Shown: piece after piece, positions 9,471 to 18,049 of the stretch
How positions within the stretch are numbered: position 1 is the stretch's first letter
Layout of the letters: the number at the start of each line of letters is the position of its first letter
DNA from: Paraburkholderia bannensis NBRC 103871
GTDB lineage: Bacteria > Pseudomonadota > Gammaproteobacteria > Burkholderiales > Burkholderiaceae
Direction of reading: 5' to 3'
NCBI RefSeq assembly: GCF_000685015.1
Contig: NZ_BAYA01000030.1
Span: 1-64,000, forward strand
DNA: 64,000 bases
Program-made: the position numbers and the translations under genes
The notes under the pieces: generated by a model
Told to the model about the DNA's origin: nothing
The model's input: only the letters and a program-made list of their open reading frames with translations
Database searches by the model: none

Positions 9471-9516
9471 TTGACCTTGTGTCGTGCGTATATGAATAAT
9501 AGGTTCACTGGTGAAC
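9471..9516 (+). promoter_or_regulatory. Putative operon promoter with overlapping palindromic operator
   Basis: A -35-like TTGACC (9471-9476) is followed after 18 bp by AATAAT (9495-9500). Immediately downstream is the inverted repeat GTTCAC-TG-GTGAAC (9503-9516), placed at the expected transcription start, where a bound repressor would block initiation. It lies between the divergent IclR gene and the importer gene, about 170 bp upstream of the first start codon, so IclR is the natural candidate ligand. The motif match is by eye only. Confidence 0.55.
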
Positions 9517-9688
9517 ATACACCAGCATCGTCTGAAAAGGAAAGAGCAGTTGCAGCGCCGCTGGCGTGCTTTGCTTGCGAATTTGCCGGCGAATTTGCCT
9601 GCGAGTTGGCCCGATCACGCGGGCGCGGCGCATACGGATGGTTCCACAACGAAAGAACCGACGAAATCAGCGTCGACAGGAGACAGTC

Positions 9689-10756
9689 ATGGCGTTCGCA
9701 TCCGGGCACCCAGCCGCCCGCCGCTCCATTCCATCGCGCCGCGCGCGCGCCTTCGCAAAGACGTTCTGTGCCGTCGCGGCCTGCGCCGCGGCACTCGCCG
9801 CGCCCGCCACGTCGCGCGCCGCCGATCCCGGCAAGGTCGGGCTCGGCCTGCCGCTGCTGACTTCGCCGTTCTGGCAGTCGTACAACAACTACCTGAGCGT
9901 GTACGCGAAGCAAATGGGCGTCGACATCCTCGCGCCCGTGAATTCGAACAACGACCCCGCGCAGCAGATCACGGACATGAACAACATGATCAATCTGGGC
10001 GCGAAGGGCATTGTGGTGGGGCCGATCGATTCGGCCGCCATCAGCCGCGCGCTCGATAACGCTGCGCAGAAGAACGTCAAGGTCGTGGCCGTCGATGTCG
10101 CGCCGACGCAGGGAGCCGTGGCCATGGTGGTGCGCGCCGACAACCGCGCGTATGGTGAAAAAGCCTGTCAGTACATCGGCGAGCACGTGAAGTCGGGCAA
10201 GGTCGTGCAGATCATGGGCGACCTGGCTTCGGTGAACGGGCGCGACCGCTCGGAGGCGTTTCGCGCCTGCCTGAAGCACTATCCGAATCTCTCGCTGCTG
10301 GAGATTCCGGCGGCCTGGAAGGGCGACGTGGCCGCGAGCGCGCTGGACAGCCTGCTGACGGCGAATCCCGATGTGAAAGCGATCTATATGCAGGCGGGCG
10401 GCGTGTATCTTTCGCCCACACTGCAGACGCTGCGCCGCAAGCAACTGCTGTTTCCGGCAGGCGACGCAAAGCACATCGTGATCGTCTCGAATGACGGCAT
10501 TCCGCAGGAATACGAAGCAATCCGCAAGGGCGAGATCGACGCAACCGTTTCGCAACCGGCTGACCTCTACGCAAAATACGGCCTTTATTACATCAAGGCC
10601 TCGCTGGAGGGCAAGACCTTCAAGCCGGGCAAGACCGATCACGACAGCAACATCATCCAGTTGCAGCCCGGTGTGCTCGAAGACCAGTTGCCTGCGCCGC
10701 TCGTGACGAAGCAGAACGTCGACGACAAGAACCTCTGGGGCAACACGATCAAGTGA
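9689..10756 (+). CDS. Sugar ABC transporter, periplasmic substrate-binding protein
   Basis: The 355-residue product has a Sec signal peptide (basic N-terminus SRRARAFAK, hydrophobic core, cleavage near TSRAADP). A type I periplasmic binding fold of the ribose/xylose (Peripla_BP_4) family follows: KVGLGLPLLTSPFWQSYNNY, ILAPVNSNNDPAQQITDMNN, GIVVGPIDSAAISRAL. It should capture the sugar in the periplasm. The ATG at 9689 has AGGAGA five bases upstream. The stop overlaps the GTG of the next gene by four bases, so the importer subunits are translationally coupled. The catabolic genes downstream suggest L-fucose or a close relative as ligand. Confidence 0.93.
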   Translation: MAFASGHPAARRSIPSRRARAFAKTFCAVAACAAALAAPATSRAADPGKVGLGLPLLTSPFWQSYNNYLSVYAKQMGVDILAPVNSNNDPAQQITDMNNMINLGAKGIVVGPIDSAAISRALDNAAQKNVKVVAVDVAPTQGAVAMVVRADNRAYGEKACQYIGEHVKSGKVVQIMGDLASVNGRDRSEAFRACLKHYPNLSLLEIPAAWKGDVAASALDSLLTANPDVKAIYMQAGGVYLSPTLQTLRRKQLLFPAGDAKHIVIVSNDGIPQEYEAIRKGEIDATVSQPADLYAKYGLYYIKASLEGKTFKPGKTDHDSNIIQLQPGVLEDQLPAPLVTKQNVDDKNLWGNTIK

Positions 10757-12351
10757 GCAGTCAAATGAGCGATCAGATGCACGATCGAAGCATGGCTCAG
10801 GCCGATGCCGCGCCGCTCGCGATGTCGCGCGAGCGGGCGGCGATGGCGCTGCCGCCCGTGGTCGAGGCGAGCGGGATCACGCGCCGCTTCGGCTCCACGG
10901 CGGCGCTGTCGAACGTGAGCCTGCGCGTGATGGCGGGCGAATCGCATGCGCTCGTGGGGCGCAACGGCGCGGGCAAATCGACGCTCGTGTCGATCCTCAC
11001 GGGCCTGCGCAAACCGGACGAGGGCACCGTGCGCTTCAACGGCGAAGCCGCGCCCGCGATCGCCGAGCGCGACGCGTGGCGCGAGCGCGTCGCCTGCGTC
11101 TATCAACACTCGACCATCATTCGCGATCTCACGGTCGCCGAGAATCTCTTCATCAATCGCCAGCCCAAGAAGCGCGGCGTGATCGACTGGACGACCATGC
11201 GCCGCGATGCGCGCGCGCTGCTCGATCACTGGCGCATCGACGTGCGCGAGGACGCGCGCGCGGGCGACCTCACGGTGGAAGCGCGCCAGCTCGTGGAAAT
11301 CGCGCGGGCGCTGTCGTACGGCGCGCGGTTCATCATCCTCGACGAACCCACGGCGCAGCTCGACGGCGAGGAGATCAAGCGCCTGTTTCGCCGCATCGAC
11401 GAATTGCAGCGCGAGGGCGTGACCTTTCTGTTCATCTCGCACCATCTGCAGGAGGTCTATGAGATCTGCCAGGCGGTGACGGTGCTGCGCGACGCGCGCC
11501 ACATCGTGAGCGCGCCGGTGGCGGAGTTGCCGCGCGAGCGCCTGATCGAGGCGATGACGGGCGAGCGCGGCGGCCTCAATGTCGCCGACGCGGCCGCGCG
11601 TGCAGCCTTGCCCGCCGATGCGAATGTTGCGCTGGATGTGCGCGGCATCGTCGGCGCGGATTACAGCGGCGTCTCGTTCCAGGTGCGGCGCGGCGAGGTG
11701 GTCGGCCTCACCGGCGCGACCAGCAGCGGGCGCACGAGCGTGGGCGAGGCCGTTGCAGGCCTCACGGCGCAGACGCAAGGCGAGATCCGCGTGAACGGGG
11801 CGGCGCTCAAGCCCGGCGACGTGCCCGACGCGCTCGCGCATGGCGTGGGCTGCGTGCCGAAAGACCGCCATCACGAAGGGCTCGTGCTCACGCAATCGAT
11901 CGCCGAAAACGCGTCGATGACGATTGCCGGCCTGCTGGGCCGGCTGGGTTTTGCGCCGCCCGCGAAAAAGCAGCTCATTGGGCGCCGCATGATCGAGGCG
12001 CTCGGCATCGTTGCGCAGGGCCCCGACCATGTGGTGTCGGGGCTGTCGGGCGGCAACCAGCAGAAGGTGGTGATGGCGCGCGCGCTCGCGAGCAATCCCG
12101 AGGTGCTGGTGCTGATCGATCCCACCGCGGGCGTGGACGTGAAATCGAAGGAGGCGCTGCTCTCGGTCGTCGACCGCGTGCGCGACGAAGGCAAGGCCGT
12201 GCTCGTGGTGTCGAGCGAACTCGACGACCTGCGCACCTGCGACCGTGTGCTCGTGATGTTTCGCGGCAATGTGGTCGCGGAATTCGCAGCGGGCTGGCAA
12301 GACCACGAACTGATTGCATCGATTGAAGGAGTCGATCTCCATGAAGCCTAG
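10753..12351 (+). CDS. Sugar ABC transporter, duplicated ATPase subunit (RbsA/XylG-like)
   Basis: The 532-residue product has two ABC ATPase domains in tandem, the hallmark of ribose-type importers. Domain 1 has Walker A GRNGAGKST and Walker B FIILDEPTAQLD. Domain 2 has a degenerate Walker A (TGATSSGRTSVGE), signature LSGGNQQKVVMARAL and Walker B LVLIDPTAGVD. A degenerate second P-loop is normal for this subfamily. The GTG at 10753 overlaps the previous stop as GTGA; the ATG at 10765 (MSDQMHDRSM) is an alternative start. It energises sugar uptake with the permease encoded next. Confidence 0.94.
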   Translation: MSSQMSDQMHDRSMAQADAAPLAMSRERAAMALPPVVEASGITRRFGSTAALSNVSLRVMAGESHALVGRNGAGKSTLVSILTGLRKPDEGTVRFNGEAAPAIAERDAWRERVACVYQHSTIIRDLTVAENLFINRQPKKRGVIDWTTMRRDARALLDHWRIDVREDARAGDLTVEARQLVEIARALSYGARFIILDEPTAQLDGEEIKRLFRRIDELQREGVTFLFISHHLQEVYEICQAVTVLRDARHIVSAPVAELPRERLIEAMTGERGGLNVADAAARAALPADANVALDVRGIVGADYSGVSFQVRRGEVVGLTGATSSGRTSVGEAVAGLTAQTQGEIRVNGAALKPGDVPDALAHGVGCVPKDRHHEGLVLTQSIAENASMTIAGLLGRLGFAPPAKKQLIGRRMIEALGIVAQGPDHVVSGLSGGNQQKVVMARALASNPEVLVLIDPTAGVDVKSKEALLSVVDRVRDEGKAVLVVSSELDDLRTCDRVLVMFRGNVVAEFAAGWQDHELIASIEGVDLHEA

Positions 12352-13384
12352 TATTCCCACGCCGGTGTTCGCGGCGGCGCCCGCGGACGCGGCCCAGCTC
12401 GCCGGTCGCCGTGCGAAGCCCCGCATCGAATTCGCCCGCCTGCGCGACCTCGCGCTGTTGCCTGCGCTCGTGCTGCTGATGGCGATTGGCGGCTTCGTAA
12501 GCCCGAGCTTTTTAACCAAGGCGAACCTCATCAGCGTGCTCGGCGCGTCGGCGGCGCTGGCGCTCGTCGTGCTGGCGGAATCGCTGATCGTGCTCACCGG
12601 CAAGTTCGATCTCTCGCTTGAATCGACCGTGGGCATTGCACCGGCAGTGGGCGCGATGCTGGTGATGCCGGCAGCGTCGGCGGGATTCGGCACGCAATGG
12701 CCGGCATTGGCAGGATTGCTAATGATCGTGGCCGTGGGCGCGTTGATCGGCTTCGTCAACGGTTTTCTCGTCGTGCGGCTGCGCCTGAACGCCTTCATCG
12801 TCACGCTGGCCATGCTGATCGTGCTGCGCGGCATGCTGGTGGGCGCGACCAAGGGCGGTACGCTGTTCGACATGCCGTCGTCGTTCTTCGCGCTGGCCAC
12901 GACCATCGTGCTGGGCCTGCCGCTTTCGGTGTGGCTGGCGGCAGCGGCCTTCGCGTTCGCGGCCTTCATGCTGCGCTATCACCGTATCGGCCGCGCGCTC
13001 TACGCGATCGGCGGCAATCCGGATGCGGCGCGTGCGGCGGGGATTCGCGTCGAACGCATCACGTGGGGCGTGTTCGTGCTAGGCAGCATCCTGGCGGCGC
13101 TGGGCGGCTTGATAGTGACGGGTTACGTGGGCGCGATCAACGCGAACCAGGGCAACGGCATGATCTTCACGGTGTTCGCGGCGGCGGTGATCGGCGGGAT
13201 TTCGCTGGACGGCGGCAAGGGCACGATGTTCGGCGCGCTGCTGGGCGTGCTGCTGCTCGGCGTCGTGCAGAACCTGCTGACGCTCGCCCAGGTGCCGTCG
13301 TTCTGGGTGCAGGCGATCTACGGCGCGATTATCCTCGGCTCGCTGATGGTGGCGCGGCTCGCGGGCGGCGAAGCCCAGAACTGA
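12341..13384 (+). CDS. Sugar ABC transporter permease (RbsC-like)
   Basis: The 347-residue integral membrane protein has about 8-10 hydrophobic segments. It carries ribose-permease family features, including the region IVLTGKFDLSLESTVGIAPA and the cytoplasmic loop GGNPDAARAAGIRV that contacts the ATPase. The start ATG at 12341 overlaps the ATPase gene by 11 bases and has AAGGAG ten bases upstream, inside the ATPase coding sequence, so it is translationally coupled. It forms the inner-membrane channel of the importer. Confidence 0.94.
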   Translation: MKPSIPTPVFAAAPADAAQLAGRRAKPRIEFARLRDLALLPALVLLMAIGGFVSPSFLTKANLISVLGASAALALVVLAESLIVLTGKFDLSLESTVGIAPAVGAMLVMPAASAGFGTQWPALAGLLMIVAVGALIGFVNGFLVVRLRLNAFIVTLAMLIVLRGMLVGATKGGTLFDMPSSFFALATTIVLGLPLSVWLAAAAFAFAAFMLRYHRIGRALYAIGGNPDAARAAGIRVERITWGVFVLGSILAALGGLIVTGYVGAINANQGNGMIFTVFAAAVIGGISLDGGKGTMFGALLGVLLLGVVQNLLTLAQVPSFWVQAIYGAIILGSLMVARLAGGEAQN

Positions 13385-13400
13385 AGCGCGGAGGCCCGTC

Positions 13401-13766
13401 TTGAACGATCGCGTCAGCACTCCATCCACGCCAGCTGCGTCAGCGACGCGGGCAGGCACCGATGCGCGCCTGATCCTGCTCGCGCCCGACGACAACTGCC
13501 TGATCGCGGCGGCGCGCCTGCCCGCGGGCGAGACGCTCGACATCGAAGGCGAACGCGTCACGCTTTCGAAGACCATCGAGCTGGGGCACAAGCTCGCGCG
13601 GCGTGCGCTCACGAAGGACGAAAAGGTGCTGCGTTATGGCGCGCGCATCGGCCATGTGACAACGGACGTCGCACGCGGCGAGCATCTACACACGCACAAC
13701 CTCGAAAGCGACTATCTGCCGACCTATACGCATGACGCAGGCCACGAATTCATTTCGCACGGCTAA
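13401..13766 (+). CDS. UxaA/GarD-type dehydratase, small (SAF-domain) subunit
   Basis: The 121-residue product consists of a single SAF-type domain (LILLAPDDNCLIAAARLPAGE, then GHKLARRALTKDEKVLRYG and a GHVTTDVARGEHLHTHNLES stretch). In E. coli UxaA or GarD this is the N-terminal part of one long polypeptide; here it is a separate gene directly before the catalytic part. The start is TTG, supported by GCGGAGG at 13388-13394; no ATG lies at the right place. With the next gene it should dehydrate an aldonate. In this operon L-fuconate is the expected substrate, by inference from neighbours. Confidence 0.85.
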   Translation: MNDRVSTPSTPAASATRAGTDARLILLAPDDNCLIAAARLPAGETLDIEGERVTLSKTIELGHKLARRALTKDEKVLRYGARIGHVTTDVARGEHLHTHNLESDYLPTYTHDAGHEFISHG

Positions 13767-13787
13767 TGCGCATGCAGGAATGACGTC

Positions 13788-15098
13788 ATGAGCGAAACTC
13801 AATCGAATCTTTCAGAAGCGCCGCTGCTCGAAGGCTGGCCGCGCGGCGATGGCCGCAAGGGCATTCGCAACGTGGTGGCCGTAGCCTATCTGGTCGAATG
13901 CGCGCATCACGTGGCGCGCGAAATCGTGGCGCAGTTTCGCGAACCCTTCGATGCGTTCGACGATGCGGGAGGAGCGGGCATCGCGCGCGAGCCGGGCGTG
14001 CACCTGATCGGCTTTCCGGGCTGCTATCCGAATGCCTACGCGGAAAAGATGATGACGCGCCTCACCACCCATCCGAACGTGGGCGCGGTGCTGTTCGTAT
14101 CGCTCGGCTGCGAGAGCATGAACAAGCACTACCTGGTGGAGCAGGTGCGCGCGAGCGGCCGGCCCGTGGAAGTGCTGACGATCCAGGAAAAGGGCGGCAC
14201 GCGCAGCACGATCCAGTACGGCATGGACTGGGTGCGCGAGGCGCGTGCGCAACTCGCGCAGCAAAAGAAGGTGCCGATGCGGCTGGACGAACTCGTGGTC
14301 GGCACGATCTGCGGCGGCTCGGACGGCACGAGCGGCATCACGGCGAATCCGGCCGTGGGACGTGCGTTCGATCGCTTCATCGACGCGGGCGCGGCGTGCC
14401 TGTTCGAGGAAACCGGCGAGCTGGTGGGCTGCGAATACCACATGAAAAGCCGCGCGGCGCGGCCCGAACTGGGCGAGGAAATCGTCGCGTGCGTGGCGAA
14501 GGCGGCGCGCTATTACTCGATCCTCGGGCACGGTTCGTTCGCGGTGGGCAATGCCGATGGCGGCCTCACCACGCAGGAAGAAAAGTCGCTGGGCGCGTAT
14601 GCCAAGAGCGGGGCATCGCCGATTGTCGGGATCGTGAAGCCGGGCGACGTACCGCCCACAGGCGGCCTTTATCTGCTCGACGTGGTGCCTGACGGAGAAC
14701 CACGCTTCGGATTCCCGAATATCAGCGACAACGCGGAAATCGCCGAACTGATCGCCTGCGGCGCGCACGTGATCCTGTTCACGACAGGGCGCGGTTCCGT
14801 GGTGGGTTCGGCGCTTTCGCCGGTCATCAAGGTGTGCGCGAACCCGCTTACCTACCGCAATCTTTCGGGTGACATGGACGTCGACGCGGGCCGTATTCTC
14901 GAAGGCCGCGCGACGCTGGAGGAGGTGGGGCGCGAGGTGTTCGACGTCACGCTCGACGTGGCGCGCGGCGCGCGCTCGAAGTCCGAAGCGCTCGGCCACC
15001 AGGAATTCATTCTCACGTACAAGACTTTCGAGCCGGTTGGCCCGGCGTGCCTGCCTGCGAGCGCGCGCGTGCCGGTTCCCGTCGTCGCTTCGCATTGA
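13788..15098 (+). CDS. UxaA-family (altronate/galactarate dehydratase-like) large subunit, probable L-fuconate dehydratase
   Basis: The 436-residue product is the catalytic UxaA/GarD C-terminal domain: GDGRKGIRNVVAVAYLVECA near the start, GCESMNKHYLVEQVRASGRP, GTICGGSDGTSGITANPAVG and CANPLTYRNLSGDMDVDAGR. These iron-dependent enzymes remove water from sugar acids. It is 21 bp downstream of its SAF partner and followed by pathway enzymes that act on lactone and 2-keto-3-deoxy intermediates. No enolase-superfamily L-fuconate dehydratase gene is present, so this pair probably fills that step. Substrate assignment rests on context. Confidence 0.85.
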   Translation: MSETQSNLSEAPLLEGWPRGDGRKGIRNVVAVAYLVECAHHVAREIVAQFREPFDAFDDAGGAGIAREPGVHLIGFPGCYPNAYAEKMMTRLTTHPNVGAVLFVSLGCESMNKHYLVEQVRASGRPVEVLTIQEKGGTRSTIQYGMDWVREARAQLAQQKKVPMRLDELVVGTICGGSDGTSGITANPAVGRAFDRFIDAGAACLFEETGELVGCEYHMKSRAARPELGEEIVACVAKAARYYSILGHGSFAVGNADGGLTTQEEKSLGAYAKSGASPIVGIVKPGDVPPTGGLYLLDVVPDGEPRFGFPNISDNAEIAELIACGAHVILFTTGRGSVVGSALSPVIKVCANPLTYRNLSGDMDVDAGRILEGRATLEEVGREVFDVTLDVARGARSKSEALGHQEFILTYKTFEPVGPACLPASARVPVPVVASH

Positions 15099-15111
15099 GG
15101 AGAGCCAGCGC

Positions 15112-16161
15112 ATGACGAGCAAGGTGGCAGATCGGCGTTCCATTGGGCGCACATCGCTTCAGGTGAGCGCGTTAAGCCTGGGCACGGCGCCGCTCGGCGG
15201 GCTCTACCGCGACCTCAGCGACGAAGAAGCGCACGCCAGCGTCGATGCCGCGTGGGACGCGGGCGTGCGCTATTTCGACACCGCGCCGCATTACGGACAC
15301 ACCAAAGCCGAGCACCGGCTGGGCGCTGCGTTGCGGCGCTATCCGCGTGCTGACTACGTGCTCTCGACCAAGGTGGGCCGCCGCTTCGTGCCGCGCACGC
15401 ACGCCTATGACGGCAGCGAAGGCTGGCAGAACCCGCTGCCCTTCGAGGCGATCTACGACTACACGCGCGACGGCATCCTGCGTTCGTATGAGGACAGCCA
15501 GCAGCGTCTGGGTCTCGTCGATATCGACATGCTGCTGGTTCACGACATCGGCTCGCTCACGCACGGCGAGCGCAACGCACACTACTGGCGTCAACTGACC
15601 GAAGGCGGTGGCTTTCGCGCGCTCGACGACCTGCGTGCGGCGGGCGCGGTGAAGGCGATTGGCTTCGGTGTGAACGAGCGCGAGGTGATCCTCGATGCGA
15701 TGCGCGAATTCGATATCGACTGCGCGCTGCTCGCGGGCCGCTATACGCTGCTCGAACAGGCGCCGCTCGACGATCTGTTGCCCGCCTGCGTCGAGCGCGG
15801 CGTGAGCATCCTGCTGGGCGGCGCGTTCAATTCGGGCATTCTCGCGCGCGGTCTGGCGGGCGAGCGCAAGTTCAATTACGGCGACGCGCCGCCTGAAGTC
15901 GTGGCGCGCGTGGCGCAACTCGATGCGTTGTGCAGGCGCTTTGACGTGCCGCTCGCGGCGGCGGCGCTGCAGTTTCCCTATGCGCATCCTGCCGTGGCGA
16001 CGGTGCTGACGGGCGCGCGCAGCGCGGCGGAATTGCGCGAGAACGCCGCCTCGTTCGAGACGCCGTTGCCGCGCGAATTCTGGCTCGCGATGCGCGATGA
16101 AGGTTTGATCGATGCGCGTGCGCCGTTGCCTGTAACGGAAATGGAACGCGTCGCGCAATGA
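15112..16161 (+). CDS. Aldo/keto reductase, probable L-fucose (galactose-type) 1-dehydrogenase
   Basis: The 349-residue product is a TIM-barrel aldo/keto reductase of the pyridoxal 4-dehydrogenase/L-fucose dehydrogenase type (SIGRTSLQVSALSLGTAPLG). The catalytic tetrad is visible: Asp and Tyr in YFDTAPHYG, Lys in LSTKVGRR, His in LLVHDIG. It would oxidise L-fucose at C1 to the lactone with NAD(P)+. The start ATG at 15112 has TGAGGAGA just upstream, overlapping the previous stop. The stop overlaps the next start (ATGA), which ties it to the lactonase that uses its product. Confidence 0.88.
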   Translation: MTSKVADRRSIGRTSLQVSALSLGTAPLGGLYRDLSDEEAHASVDAAWDAGVRYFDTAPHYGHTKAEHRLGAALRRYPRADYVLSTKVGRRFVPRTHAYDGSEGWQNPLPFEAIYDYTRDGILRSYEDSQQRLGLVDIDMLLVHDIGSLTHGERNAHYWRQLTEGGGFRALDDLRAAGAVKAIGFGVNEREVILDAMREFDIDCALLAGRYTLLEQAPLDDLLPACVERGVSILLGGAFNSGILARGLAGERKFNYGDAPPEVVARVAQLDALCRRFDVPLAAAALQFPYAHPAVATVLTGARSAAELRENAASFETPLPREFWLAMRDEGLIDARAPLPVTEMERVAQ

Positions 16162-17027
16162 CCGCATCCGCCGGGTTCACCGAGTCCGCCGAAGTCGCGC
16201 AGATCGACGCACATCAGCATTACTGGGATCCGTCGCGCGGCGATTACGGCTGGCTCACGCCGTCGCTGAGCGGGCTTTATCGGCGCTTCCTGCCGGGCGA
16301 CCTCGCGCCGCTGCGCGCGTCATGCGGCGTGGCGCGCACGGTGCTCGTGCAGGCCGCGCCAACGCTCGACGAAACCCGTTATCTGCTCGACCTCGCGCGC
16401 CACGACGATTCGATCGCGGGCGTAGTCGGCTGGGTGCCGCTAGACGATGCGCGTGCGCCGGACATCATCGCCGACCTCGCGCGCGAGCCAAAGCTGCGCG
16501 CCGTGCGCCCGATGCTGCAAGACCTGCCCGACGACGACTGGATCGCCACCGCCGATATCGCGCGCGGCGTGCAGGCGCTGGTCGCGCACGGACTGGCGTT
16601 CGATGCGCTGATCTTCGCGCGTCACGCCGCCGCGCTCGACGCCTTTCTCGCGCGCTATCCAACGCTGCGCGTGGTGATCGATCATGGCGCGAAGCCGCCG
16701 CTCAAGGACGGTGCGGCCAGTTTCGAAACATGGTCGCGCGCCATCACGCGTCTCGCGCGCCACGACAACGCGCACTGCAAGGTCTCGGGCCTCGCGACCG
16801 AAGCCGCAAGCGGCTGGGACGACGACACCTTGCGTCCGGTTATCGCGCATCTGCTCGCGAGCTTCGGCGCGAATCGTCTGATGTGGGGCAGCGACTGGCC
16901 CGTGCTGAACTTGAACGGCGACTACGCGCGCTGGCACGCAAGCGCGCAACGCCTGTTCGCGCACCTGGGCGCGCACGAGCGTGCGGCGGTCTTCGGCGGC
17001 AACGCGGCGGCGTTCTACCGGTTGTGA
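16158..17027 (+). CDS. Amidohydrolase-2 family lactonase, probable L-fuconolactonase
   Basis: The 289-residue product has the amidohydrolase TIM-barrel signature IDAHQHYWDP, a central VIDHGAKPPL motif with the expected metal/substrate His, and MWGSDWPVLN near the C-terminus with the catalytic Asp. These match the fuconolactonase/2-pyrone-dicarboxylate lactonase group. It would open L-fucono-lactone to L-fuconate. Its start overlaps the reductase stop by four bases. The last codons run into a 10-bp tandem repeat. Confidence 0.88.
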   Translation: MTASAGFTESAEVAQIDAHQHYWDPSRGDYGWLTPSLSGLYRRFLPGDLAPLRASCGVARTVLVQAAPTLDETRYLLDLARHDDSIAGVVGWVPLDDARAPDIIADLAREPKLRAVRPMLQDLPDDDWIATADIARGVQALVAHGLAFDALIFARHAAALDAFLARYPTLRVVIDHGAKPPLKDGAASFETWSRAITRLARHDNAHCKVSGLATEAASGWDDDTLRPVIAHLLASFGANRLMWGSDWPVLNLNGDYARWHASAQRLFAHLGAHERAAVFGGNAAAFYRL

Positions 17028-17078
17028 GCCGCTTTGTGCCGCTTTGTGCCGCTTTGTGCCGCTTTGTGAGATTGTGAG
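17021..17078 (+). repeat. 10-bp tandem repeat spanning the lactonase stop codon
   Basis: Three perfect copies of GCTTTGTGCC (17031-17060) are followed by GCTTTGTGAG and flanked by related units (GTTGTGAGCC before, ATTGTGAG after). The first unit contains the TGA stop of the lactonase gene. The array sits at the head of a 206-bp gap inside an otherwise compact operon. Confidence 0.85.
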
Positions 17079-17233
17079 CAGCAACAAGCGGCTGCATAAC
17101 CATCCAACCTGTTAGACAAGCTCGCCGAATGGCCCGCGCCGCAACGCGGCTCGCCATAATGGCCGTCTGCAGGCGTCATCACAGCTTCATCACCGAAAAA
17201 CGGCATCAATCACCGGATCAACGGGAGTGGCAG

Positions 17234-17995
17234 ATGGAACAGCAGCAACAAAGGGGACAAAGACTGGCCGGCAAGACGGCCTTGATCACTGCGGCGGGCC
17301 AGGGCATTGGCTACGCGGCGGCGGAGCTCTTCGCACGCGAGGGCGCGCGCGTGATCGCCACCGACGTGCGCATCGACGCGCTGGGCAAACTGCCGGTCGA
17401 AGCGCGCACGCTCGACGTGCGTGACAGCGCGTCGATCAACGCGTTCGCGCAGGAACTGGGCGCCATCGACGTGCTGTTCAACTGCGCGGGTTTTGTGCAC
17501 GCGGGCTCGATCCTGGAAGCGAGCGAGGCCGACTGGGATTTCGCGTTCGACCTCAACGCCAAGGCCATGTACCGCACGATTCGCGCGTTCCTGCCCGCGA
17601 TGCTGGAGGCGGGCGGCGGCTCGATCATCAATATGTCGTCGGCGGCGTCGAGCGTGAAGGGCGTGCCCAACCGCTTCGTCTACGGCGCGTCCAAGGCCGC
17701 TGTGATAGGGTTGACCAAGGCCGTGGCCGCCGACTTCGTGACGCGCGGGATCCGCTGCAATGCGATCTGTCCCGGCACCGTGGCCTCGCCGTCGCTGGAG
17801 GAGCGCATCGCTGCGCAGGCGGTGGCGCAGGGCACGAGCGTCGACGCGGCGCGCGCCGCCTTCGTCGCGCGCCAGCCAATGGGCCGCGTGGGCAAGACCG
17901 AGGAAATTGCCGCGCTGGCGCTGTATCTTGCGTCGGACGAATCGGCGTTCACGACCGGCCAGGCGCACGTGATCGACGGCGGCTGGTCGAACTGA
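17234..17995 (+). CDS. SDR oxidoreductase, probable 2-keto-3-deoxy-L-fuconate dehydrogenase
   Basis: The 253-residue short-chain dehydrogenase has the cofactor loop TAAGQGIG, an N-C-A-G variant of the NNAG motif, catalytic Ser in MSSAAS and the Tyr/Lys pair in YGASKAAV. It is the right size for KDF dehydrogenase, which oxidises 2-keto-3-deoxy-L-fuconate to the 2,4-diketo acid with NAD+. I chose the ATG at 17234 (MEQQQQRGQRLAGKTALIT), preceded by GGGAGTGG; in-frame upstream starts would add residues with no SDR similarity. It lies 206 bp downstream of the lactonase gene, after the tandem repeat. Confidence 0.9.
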   Translation: MEQQQQRGQRLAGKTALITAAGQGIGYAAAELFAREGARVIATDVRIDALGKLPVEARTLDVRDSASINAFAQELGAIDVLFNCAGFVHAGSILEASEADWDFAFDLNAKAMYRTIRAFLPAMLEAGGGSIINMSSAASSVKGVPNRFVYGASKAAVIGLTKAVAADFVTRGIRCNAICPGTVASPSLEERIAAQAVAQGTSVDAARAAFVARQPMGRVGKTEEIAALALYLASDESAFTTGQAHVIDGGWSN

Positions 17996-18049
17996 AGCCG
18001 ATGCGCCGTACACAAACGAATCTGTAGAAAGAGACGAGGAAGATAAACG

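Noticed and set aside
17021..17078. Short direct repeats considered as a CRISPR array
   Set aside because: The units are only 10 bp and have no spacers.
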